Origin: Bacteroidetes/Chlorobi group bacterium ChocPot_Mid
GTDB taxonomy: Bacteria; Bacteroidota; Ignavibacteria; Kapaibacteriales; UBA2268
Direction: 5' to 3'
DNA: 18,289 nt
NCBI GenBank assembly: GCA_003731675.1
Contig: RCNQ01000102.1
Coordinates: forward strand, 1 to 18,289
Below, piece after piece: positions 6,706 through 13,051 of the stretch. The position numbers and the translations under genes were made by a program. Each line of letters opens with the position of its first letter. Within the stretch, counting starts at the first letter, position 1. The notes beneath the pieces are model-generated. The model did not search any database, was not told the origin of the DNA, and saw only the letters and a list, made by a program, of their open reading frames with translations.

Positions 6706-8289
6706 TTAATTTCCAATGTAAAACTTCATCAAATCGTTAATATTATCTTGTCGTCTTTGGTACTTGAAGTAATCTTTTGTAACATAATATTTGTAATACA
6801 TATTGCAAGCTTTTGCAAGAGCTTCACCTAAAAGCATCTGGTCGCGATATGTAATCCATTCCTCAAAGCACCCATTCAATCCTGAAACTGTTTCTAAAGT
6901 AACAGCCATAACAGAATCTTTGAAATTCAGCCACCACCACATCTCAGGAAAATGCTTTTTCTCCATTAATTTCCCGCTCTCCTCACTGTCACGTACATTA
7001 ATTGTATCACCACAATAAAATGATGTCAATATTTTGGCAAAATCAAGTTGCTTTTTAAAAAGCGAATCACCTTGCTCGCCGTACTCTGGTTTGCTTTCCT
7101 TAAAATTTGTATAAAGAAAGTTTCTCCAGTTCGGATAGGCGTTTTTTGAATGGATATTCAAAGCAATAATGAACTCAGGACCTTTTTTTGATAGTCTTGT
7201 TATTGCAGAATGCAATGCTTTTGTTTCAGGAGGAGTGTCTTCAATCAAATCGTAATTATTTGAAGCTTTAATCCATGTTCTTTCGAGGTCGAGACTATTG
7301 TCTGGAGTAACCCTTGAATTTCCCAGTGCAATGCCGTCGGGATTTACCATAGGGACAATGTGAAAAATGAGTTTAGATAAATCTGCATCTTTACAATGAG
7401 CATTGCAATCGCTTACCAAATGTTTAATTAAACCTTCTACAACAAATGAACTTCCTGTTTCTGAAGGGTGAGTTCTTGCGTGTATCCAGATTCTTTTTTT
7501 ATTTTTATCATCTACTTTAAAGTCTGTAATCGTAATCATATATATAGGTCTGCCCAATGCAGAATTTCCGATAATTTCAACTTTCGCATAAGGATTTTTT
7601 TCGAGAGATTTCACAAATTTTTCCATACGGGAAAACGAATAGGGATAATATCTTGCAAGCCAAACAGTTGCAGAGGAATCAAAAACTTTTTGAATAGTGT
7701 AATTGAAATAGCCATCTTTGGAACTTGTGTTAATTATATCTTCAGGTGAAAGGCGATGCCAGTTTACCCTGTCGTAAGAGTAAACAGGAATAACAACTGA
7801 TTTTCCGGGGAAACCATCACCTTCGATATTCAATGTTGTCGGAGATGAATTGTTTACACCATCAAGTCGGATATACCACCAGTTCCTGAAGCGTGCAGGG
7901 AGTTCGATATTGCCGTTGTCGTCACGGAGAGAGATTCGCCATTCTAACATTCCGCTCATAGAGTCGTCTTCTGGGTCTGAAATATTAGTTCTGGGTTTTG
8001 ATTGTTCGGCTACACCCTTAACGATTTGTTCAGATTTTTTTGATTTCTTTGGTTTTTCAATTTTTGTTGAATCAATCATTGATGATGTGCTGTCTTGAAT
8101 AATTTCAATAAATGCATTTTTGTCTTTTTTTTTGGTTTTTTTTGTTTTTGTTGTTTTCTTTTTTGGAGATTTTGGTTCAGAAGATTTTGTCTGAGCATCT
8201 AAGGAAATCATGAAAATCATCAGCATCGAAAATATAATTAGTATTTTCTTCAAGAAAGATTCATAGAAGATATAATAATTTGAATTCAT
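6706..8289 (-). CDS. Secreted M14-family zinc carboxypeptidase (Nna1/CCP-like)
   Basis: From the ATG at 8289 the product is 527 residues; a GTG at 8310 would add seven. A hydrophobic signal ends near SLDAQ (about residue 33). A Lys/Thr-rich low-complexity stretch follows (about 38-90), then an N-terminal beta-sandwich (about 113-213) as in Nna1-like M14 enzymes. The catalytic domain has HARTHPSE with zinc ligands His274 and Glu277, NPDG (316-319), IALNIHSKN with the third ligand His380, and TLETVSG with the likely catalytic Glu466. All residues needed for zinc peptidase activity are present. It probably trims C-terminal residues from peptides or envelope proteins outside the cytoplasm. The substrate is unknown, and the basic linker may bind an anionic surface. 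The gene is followed by the two barrels. Confidence 0.88.
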   Translation of the reverse strand: MNSNYYIFYESFLKKILIIFSMLMIFMISLDAQTKSSEPKSPKKKTTKTKKTKKKDKNAFIEIIQDSTSSMIDSTKIEKPKKSKKSEQIVKGVAEQSKPRTNISDPEDDSMSGMLEWRISLRDDNGNIELPARFRNWWYIRLDGVNNSSPTTLNIEGDGFPGKSVVIPVYSYDRVNWHRLSPEDIINTSSKDGYFNYTIQKVFDSSATVWLARYYPYSFSRMEKFVKSLEKNPYAKVEIIGNSALGRPIYMITITDFKVDDKNKKRIWIHARTHPSETGSSFVVEGLIKHLVSDCNAHCKDADLSKLIFHIVPMVNPDGIALGNSRVTPDNSLDLERTWIKASNNYDLIEDTPPETKALHSAITRLSKKGPEFIIALNIHSKNAYPNWRNFLYTNFKESKPEYGEQGDSLFKKQLDFAKILTSFYCGDTINVRDSEESGKLMEKKHFPEMWWWLNFKDSVMAVTLETVSGLNGCFEEWITYRDQMLLGEALAKACNMYYKYYVTKDYFKYQRRQDNINDLMKFYIGN

Positions 8290-8329
8290 ATATTTTTGAA
8301 TAAAATACACATCTAATTTTGTAAATATA

Positions 8330-9064
8330 CTAAAAATATGTTTTTAATAACAATATTATTCCAATAATGATAAGAAAAATGTATATAAATTTATGAAATT
8401 TTTCTTGATTTATTATTTTATTAATCTTCGTACCGATAAAAATTGCTAAAACGAGCAATGGAAAAGCATAAATAAAATATAACAAAACCTGATGAGTCCA
8501 AAATCCCGCAGCACCATGACCAATAATAATAAAAAAGTTTGTGGGCAAGAAGATTCCTTGCAAAAGAATCCTGAATTCTTTTGGTTCCCATTTTTTCAAA
8601 GTGCCATAAATTATTATTGGTGGTCCGTTTGTATTGTAAGCACCACCTAATGCACCGGAAATTATTCCGAAAATCCACGAATACTTATTTGATTTTAATT
8701 CTTTAAAATTTGCATTTGAAATTCTGTAAATACCGAAAAGAATTAAAGTAATTGCTAAAATGGTTTTTACTAAAACTTCCTGAGAATCTCTTAAAAAAAT
8801 CACACCAAGAGGAATTCCTAAAATGGAAAAAATAATAAGATTTCGAATTTTACTGATACTGAATGAATCTTTGTTCAATATTAAAATCACGACAGAGATA
8901 AAAAAACCTGTGAATGCTACTATCGGTGTTGCTGTTTTGATGCTGATGAACAAAGCAAGTAAGGGCATTGAAATCAATGCATCACCGAAGCCAAATGTAG
9001 AGCGGAAAATGGCGGAAATGAAAATTACTGTTAGAAATAAGAAAAGTTCAACGGTTAAGTTCAT
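8330..9064 (-). CDS. TauE/SafE (TSUP) family permease
   Basis: The product is a 244-residue membrane protein with about eight helices. Each half has a TSUP signature: FRSTFGFGDALISMPLL near the N-terminus and GALGGAYNTNGPPIIIYG in the middle. TSUP proteins move sulfite, sulfonates or related small anions; the substrate here cannot be told. I chose the ATG at 9064 over the upstream ATG at 9091 because GGAGGG (9073-9078) lies eight bases before it and the hydrophobic N-terminus begins there. The start overlaps the end of the DUF2007 gene by 17 bases, so the two are translationally coupled. Confidence 0.88.
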   Translation of the reverse strand: MNLTVELFLFLTVIFISAIFRSTFGFGDALISMPLLALFISIKTATPIVAFTGFFISVVILILNKDSFSISKIRNLIIFSILGIPLGVIFLRDSQEVLVKTILAITLILFGIYRISNANFKELKSNKYSWIFGIISGALGGAYNTNGPPIIIYGTLKKWEPKEFRILLQGIFLPTNFFIIIGHGAAGFWTHQVLLYFIYAFPLLVLAIFIGTKINKIINQEKFHKFIYIFLIIIGIILLLKTYF

Positions 9065-9290
9065 CAACTTCTCCCTCCATGTTGGTTTCAATCAGTTCTT
9101 TGGCTTTTTCAAAATCGGATTCCATTACCATTATGTTCGGACCTTCGCCTTTAATAACATTCATTGATGGGAGTAAGTTTGAAATGTGTTCGTTGGCTAT
9201 ATAGCATTGGATACCTTCATCTTGGAGGTGTCCTTTGATGATGTTTGCTTCAATAACATCATTACAGGTTTTTAGATTTATGAATTTCAT
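9048..9290 (-). CDS. DUF2007-type putative signal-transducing protein
   Basis: This is an 80-residue cytosolic protein (MKFINLKTCNDVIEANIIKG...) of the DUF2007 type. Its framework is short: a strand, then a helix with the pattern 'EA..I.G.L...GI.CYIANE', a loop with GPNIMVM, and a last helix 'DFEKAKELIE'. The fold is ferredoxin-like and the biochemical role of the family is unknown. The open frame extends to 9347, but the ATG at 9290 has a good GAGG site (9297-9300) and matches the family start, while the longer form would overlap the glycosidase gene. It lies 41 bases after the glycosidase gene and overlaps the permease gene. Confidence 0.82.
   Translation of the reverse strand: MKFINLKTCNDVIEANIIKGHLQDEGIQCYIANEHISNLLPSMNVIKGEGPNIMVMESDFEKAKELIETNMEGEVDELNR
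9073..9078 (-). promoter_or_regulatory. Ribosome binding site that decides the TauE/SafE start
   Basis: GGAGGG on the coding strand is eight bases upstream of the ATG at 9064, inside the end of the DUF2007 gene. The alternative ATG at 9091 lies upstream of it. Confidence 0.65.
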
Positions 9291-9331
9291 ATATTTCCTC
9301 TTTGTTTTCTTCCTTAAAAATATTTCGCTTT

Positions 9332-11299
9332 CTACTTCACAAGCCACGGTGCTATATAATCATCGGGTCTTTTTTTGACAATTGGTATTTTTGGAATGAA
9401 TTTAATATCAATTTGTTCAAATTTACCATTTTCTAATTTATATAGTAAAGACTGATATGGCTCGAATGTTAGTGTAAGGTTGTAAGAATTCCCTTTATAA
9501 TTAATCTTTATTTCATTTGTGATTGTTTCATTGCATAAAGACTGTCCGTATTCCATCGGAAACTTCAATCTTCTGCTTTTTGGGTTTGGAAAGAAAATAT
9601 ACAATACATCATCATCTTTTCTTACCCAATGAACTGGTATTGAATTTCCTGTTATGAAAGGTTTTTTGTTTGTTGGTAATGTATTGAGAATGTTTTTCGA
9701 AGACATCAGCTTATCCAGATAAGAGAATTTATTATATTTCAGATTTATTTCAATAGGTTTTTGTTTTAAAATAATTTTCAAACCATCATCAGCTAATTCA
9801 ATTAGTCTTTTTATTACTTTATAATCGAGATATTTTGCATCAACATAAAGATATTCAGCATCAACATTTCCAATTTTGAGTCTATTATTTCTAACAGATG
9901 CTTTCTTCAAAAATTCATAATTAATCCACATAGGATTATATCCTGCAAGCTCATCGGGAAAGTAAACATATCGCATTTCGTAATAGCCCCAAGCCCAGAT
10001 AAACTGCTTCTCTTTGGGCATAACACCTGCAATCCAGGAATCTTCAGTTGGAAGATAAACAGCAATATCTGAATAATTATGACCTTTTTTCATATATTCG
10101 GAAACCTTTTCAAGATATTTGTTAAACTGTGGTATTTCAGGAGCCAGATTTCCAGAGAAACCAATGTGAGTTGTTGCATAGAAATTTACAGTATCGCAAT
10201 CTTTTGGATTGTGTGCCTTACCATGCCAGATTATATGATTCACGCCATTTGCAAACAAGGCATCTGCAACCAATTTCAAATCAGCTGTCTGCTCTTCACG
10301 GATATAATCCCGAGGCCATCCGTAAAGACAAGTAAATGATTCTGCACTGACAACTTTTTTGTTGGTTAAAAGTGCCGCTGAAGCAGGAATTGTGTTAAAC
10401 TCCGGTTCGAACAGCATGGACTCACCTTCCGGAATGTCGAGCAAGGCATAACCAGAAATCAAATCACAAGGAGCTCCTGAAACCTGTCCTCTTGAACCAA
10501 TGCCATTAGCATTCATTGTTGAATCATAATCGTGATAAAATTTCAGAACTTTTTCTGAGATAAGCGACATATAATCATAAAGATGTAGCTTATTTTCATC
10601 TTTATAAATTGAATCCATGTAGGGAGTAATGTCATAAAGGAACTTCATTTCGAAATCACGAGCAAAGCCATCGCACCAAAGTTTTTCGGTTTCCACTTCC
10701 CAACTGTCAATGAAATAGTTTTGAGTGAATTGTGTTTTTTGATGCGGAAAAGCATTCATCAGTCGGTTGAAGTATGGCAAATAGTTTTTTGGAGTCAGGT
10801 GGTCAATCACATATCCGATTTTAGGGTGTTCCCAAGAACGACTGATTTCCTGTCTCCAGCTTGTGTCTCCGAATTTTTGAGTTGCTTCTTCAAATTTTAC
10901 TTTTGTATCACCGAAGGGCCAAAGAGTACCAAAAGTTAAATCGCAACCCATGCCGATACTGTCTGCATATTTAACAGCATATTCGACAATTTTTGTCCAT
11001 TCGGGGCTTAGCCATTCCTGACGTGGAGTGTAAGAGGTATCAGCTTTGTTGAATCTGTTCAAAGGATAGACCCACGCAATTTCTACACCGCCAAAGCCGT
11101 TTGATTTGAGCCAATCGAGATTAAATCTGATGTCTTCTTCTTTAATCATCGAAGCGAACCACCAGTAGCGGGCGTAGGGTTTATTGATGCTTTCTAAAGA
11201 AATCTGTGATTTAAATTTTTTAACATTTTCAGCATTTTGACAAAATGCAGATACAGATAATGCTAATAAGATTATACAAGCAATAAATATTTTTTTCAT
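9332..11299 (-). CDS. Exported GH106-like glycoside hydrolase (alpha-L-rhamnosidase-like)
   Basis: The 655-residue product has a signal peptide (first 20 residues) and then the N-terminal signature of the GH106 group: RYWWFASMIKEEDI (44-57), a helix ending GFGGVEIAWV, WLSPEWTKIVEYAVKYAD, and GCDLTFGTLWPFG (118-130). Later GH106-like features are FIDSWEVE (about 196-203), VVSAESFT (316-323) and the GVNHIIWHG stretch (352-360). Glu201 and Glu320 are candidate catalytic acids, placed by eye. Characterised GH106 enzymes remove alpha-L-rhamnose from complex glycans and are usually near 1000 residues, so this is a short member and substrate should be treated with care. It is first in a run with the DUF2007 and TauE/SafE genes. 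Confidence 0.8.
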   Translation of the reverse strand: MKKIFIACIILLALSVSAFCQNAENVKKFKSQISLESINKPYARYWWFASMIKEEDIRFNLDWLKSNGFGGVEIAWVYPLNRFNKADTSYTPRQEWLSPEWTKIVEYAVKYADSIGMGCDLTFGTLWPFGDTKVKFEEATQKFGDTSWRQEISRSWEHPKIGYVIDHLTPKNYLPYFNRLMNAFPHQKTQFTQNYFIDSWEVETEKLWCDGFARDFEMKFLYDITPYMDSIYKDENKLHLYDYMSLISEKVLKFYHDYDSTMNANGIGSRGQVSGAPCDLISGYALLDIPEGESMLFEPEFNTIPASAALLTNKKVVSAESFTCLYGWPRDYIREEQTADLKLVADALFANGVNHIIWHGKAHNPKDCDTVNFYATTHIGFSGNLAPEIPQFNKYLEKVSEYMKKGHNYSDIAVYLPTEDSWIAGVMPKEKQFIWAWGYYEMRYVYFPDELAGYNPMWINYEFLKKASVRNNRLKIGNVDAEYLYVDAKYLDYKVIKRLIELADDGLKIILKQKPIEINLKYNKFSYLDKLMSSKNILNTLPTNKKPFITGNSIPVHWVRKDDDVLYIFFPNPKSRRLKFPMEYGQSLCNETITNEIKINYKGNSYNLTLTFEPYQSLLYKLENGKFEQIDIKFIPKIPIVKKRPDDYIAPWLVK

Positions 11300-11426
11300 A
11301 ATGATTAAGCAATTAATAAAATAATAATATTACAAATATAGAGAAATTGAGGAAGGTGAAAAACAAGAAATTATTGAAGAAAAAATTCAGGTGATTGTTC
11401 TACTTATTTATTTTCAAAACTTATTT

Positions 11427-11510
11427 CTATGCAAATTCATACTCCACCTTAGCTGGTTGTTTTGTATGTCTTGAAGCATTCAATATTTCGATTTCGACAA
11501 TTTCATCCTC
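11427..11510 (-). pseudogene. Remnant of a DUF2283-like gene (C-terminal 27 codons)
   Basis: The frame reads EDEIVEIEILNASRH... to a TAG at 11427-11429. The segment IVEIEILNAS matches the conserved end of DUF2283 proteins (usually 'IVGIEILDAS'). An in-frame TAG at 11511-11513 and the palindromic repeats from 11526 onward take the place of the expected N-terminal half, and no start codon fits. The gene seems to have been truncated at the side of the repeat/RAYT element. The match is short, so confidence is moderate. Confidence 0.5.
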
Positions 11511-11525
11511 CTATTAAATTAGAAT

Positions 11526-11558
11526 AACTTTCCGAAAGTTTAAAACTTTCGGAAAGTT
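11526..11558. repeat. Paired palindrome (REPIN-like hairpin), left copy
   Basis: AACTTTCCGAAAGTT (11526-11540) and its exact reverse complement AACTTTCGGAAAGTT (11544-11558) are separated by TAA, giving a perfect 15-bp stem. Each arm is itself a palindrome around a single central base. Confidence 0.9.
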
Positions 11559-11567
11559 TGGAACCTG

Positions 11568-11582
11568 AACTTTCGGAAAGTT
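11568..11582. repeat. Single REP-like palindrome unit
   Basis: AACTTTCGGAAAGTT, identical to the right arm of the neighbouring hairpin, followed by the same TTGGA as that arm. Confidence 0.9.
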
Positions 11583-11588
11583 TGGAAG

Positions 11589-11603
11589 AACTTTCGGAAA
11601 GTT
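11589..11603. repeat. Single REP-like palindrome unit
   Basis: AACTTTCGGAAAGTT again, 21 bases on from the previous unit and just past the transposase stop codon at 11612. Confidence 0.9.
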
Positions 11604-11611
11604 TATTTTTC

Positions 11612-12219
11612 CTATTCAATTATTAATTGACTGATTTTATCAAACTCTTGCTTATTTTGATGGAATTCAATAAAATTATTTTTATTACTAAATAAGTTAT
11701 TAACAAATTCTTTTTCTAAAAAGGTATCTTGGTCAAATATATATATCTGATAGGAAGAATATTTCCAATCCTCTATTTCAGAAACAAAGTTATGATGCAC
11801 CGGATTGTTATGAATATAGAAAATTAAATTATCTAAATAAATTTCATTATCAACTATTTTCCTTTGAAAGTTGCTTATAAATAAATTACCTCTTCTTTGA
11901 TTCACCTTATTGAACGCTTGAGTATAAGAACTGAATAAATTAGAAAATTGTTTACTAATATATAATTCGATATTTTTGTAGGTTGAGATTTTTTCTAATT
12001 GATTTAGTTCCGATTCCTTTCTTGTGCGAATGAGAACATGAATATGATTTGGCATTAAACAATATGCTAATGTTTTTGCAACAGGATTTATATACAAATA
12101 ATATTTTTTTATAAAAAATCATAATTTTCATCGCAATTGAATAAAACTTCCTTTCCAATTGCATGATTATAAATATGGAAATATGTATTAGGATATAAAA
12201 GAATATTTATTACCCTTTT
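11612..12219 (-). pseudogene. RAYT (REP-associated Y1 HUH transposase), frameshifted
   Basis: An intact frame from a TTG at 12097 to 11612 encodes 161 residues with AYCLMPNHIHVLI (HUH histidines 18 and 20) and FYIHNNPVHH with the likely nucleophile Tyr94. The usual N-terminus is missing from it but is found upstream in another frame: PNTYFHIYNHAIG then KEVLFNCDENYDF, ending at a TAA (12109-12111). Joining the two through IKKYYLYINP rebuilds a normal RAYT. The break is at a T run reading T TTT TTA (12112-12118), so a lost T, a sequencing error or a -1 frameshift could explain it. The upstream frame begins after a TAA at 12220-12222 and has no ATG, GTG or TTG, which favours decay. These enzymes act on single-stranded REP hairpins. 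Confidence 0.8.
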
Positions 12220-12234
12220 TTAAAAAAATAATAA

Positions 12235-12240
12235 CCTCCT
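12235..12240 (-). promoter_or_regulatory. Strong Shine-Dalgarno without a usable start codon
   Basis: AGGAGG on the coding strand lies just upstream of the RAYT reading frame, but no ATG, GTG or TTG follows at normal spacing. It is probably the former ribosome binding site of the transposase, with the start codon lost by mutation. Confidence 0.5.
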
Positions 12241-12247
12241 AAAAGCA

Positions 12248-12280
12248 AACTTTCCGAAAGTTAAAAACTTTCGGAAAGTT
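12248..12280. repeat. Paired palindrome (REPIN-like hairpin), right copy
   Basis: AACTTTCCGAAAGTT (12248-12262), spacer AAA, AACTTTCGGAAAGTT (12266-12280): the same 15-bp perfect stem as at 11526-11558. It begins 18 bases past the sdhB stop codon (12299-12301), so in RNA it could also terminate or stabilise the sdhCAB message; TTTGCTTTT follows on the minus strand. Confidence 0.9.
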
Positions 12281-12298
12281 ATTTAATTAGTTCCTAAT

Positions 12299-13051
12299 TT
12301 AATCCTTTTCCTTCAAAATTCTTGCCTTCAGATAATCTCTATTCATCTGGGCAATAAACCTGACGGAAATTTTCTTCGGGCAAACTGCTTCGCATTCGTA
12401 ATGGTTTGTGCAAGCTCCAAAGCCCTCTTTGTCCATTTGGTTTACCATATTCAAAGCCCTGCGTTTCCTTTCGGGTTGTCCCTGTGGAAGCATTGCGAAT
12501 TGGCTTATCTTTGCCGAAACGAATAGCATTGCCGCACCGTTAGGACATGATGCAACACAAGCTCCACAACCAATGCAAGCAGCGGCATCCATAGCCAAAT
12601 CTGCTTTCTCTTTCGAAATCGGAATTGCGTTAGCATCCTGTGGCTGTCCTGTGCGGACACTTACAAAGCCACCAGCCGCCATAATTCTGTCGAAAGCACT
12701 TCTATCAACAATCAGGTCTTTAATTACAGGGAAAGCTCTCGAACGGAAAGGCTCAATGTAAAGTGTATCACCATCTTTGAACTTTCTCATATGTAACTGA
12801 CAAGTTGTTGTTGCGGCTTCCGGTCCGTGAGGAGTGCCGTTTATAGTTAGCGAACATGCTCCGCAAATTCCTTCACGGCAGTCATGGTCGAAAGCTATTG
12901 CGTCTTTTCCTTCCGATATTAGTCGCTCATTTAATAAGTCAAGCATTTCGAGGAAAGACATATCCTCAGATACATCATTCATCTGGAATTTTTCGAAATG
13001 ACCTTTTGACTGAGCATTCTTTTGTCTCCATATATGCAAGGTTAGTTTCAT
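12299..13051 (-). CDS. sdhB: Succinate dehydrogenase/fumarate reductase iron-sulfur subunit
   Basis: The 250-residue protein carries electrons from the flavoprotein to the membrane cytochrome. The N-terminal ferredoxin domain has the [2Fe-2S] motif CREGICGACS with the late Cys in TTTCQLHM. The C-terminal helical domain has CIGCGACVASCP and CTNHYECEAVCP for the remaining two clusters. It overlaps sdhA by one base (TAATG) and has AGGAG nine bases upstream (13061-13065), supporting the start. It is last in the C-A-B operon, the order of Wolinella frdCAB and Bacillus sdhCAB. Whether it works as succinate dehydrogenase or fumarate reductase cannot be read from sequence. Confidence 0.95.
   Translation of the reverse strand: MKLTLHIWRQKNAQSKGHFEKFQMNDVSEDMSFLEMLDLLNERLISEGKDAIAFDHDCREGICGACSLTINGTPHGPEAATTTCQLHMRKFKDGDTLYIEPFRSRAFPVIKDLIVDRSAFDRIMAAGGFVSVRTGQPQDANAIPISKEKADLAMDAAACIGCGACVASCPNGAAMLFVSAKISQFAMLPQGQPERKRRALNMVNQMDKEGFGACTNHYECEAVCPKKISVRFIAQMNRDYLKARILKEKD

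Larger units (their letters stand above)
11526..12280. mobile_element. RAYT with flanking REP-like palindromes
   Basis: A Y1 HUH transposase gene of the RAYT type is bracketed by two copies of the same 33-base paired hairpin (11526-11558 and 12248-12280), plus two single units (11568-11582 and 11589-11603). This is the expected layout for a REP-associated tyrosine transposase with its own repeats. It lies between the glycosidase gene and the end of sdhB. The transposase frame is broken, so this copy is probably no longer autonomous. Confidence 0.75.

Noticed and set aside
11526..11603. Regularly spaced identical 15-base units as a CRISPR array
   Set aside because: There are only four units, each palindromic, with spacers of 3 to 9 bases and no cas genes; REP-like repeats beside a RAYT explain them.
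11955..12164. 69-codon minus-strand frame inside the RAYT region
   Set aside because: It reads the RAYT sequence in the wrong frame and shows no conserved motif; the RAYT N-terminus lies in a different frame.
12215..12228. A AAA AAG heptamer as a second programmed frameshift site in the RAYT leader
   Set aside because: Reaching the RAYT frame from there would need a +1 shift, while this heptamer promotes -1; decay or homopolymer error is simpler.
12408..12761. 117-codon plus-strand frame antisense to sdhB
   Set aside because: It is a shadow of the iron-sulfur subunit gene, whose cluster motifs are intact on the minus strand.
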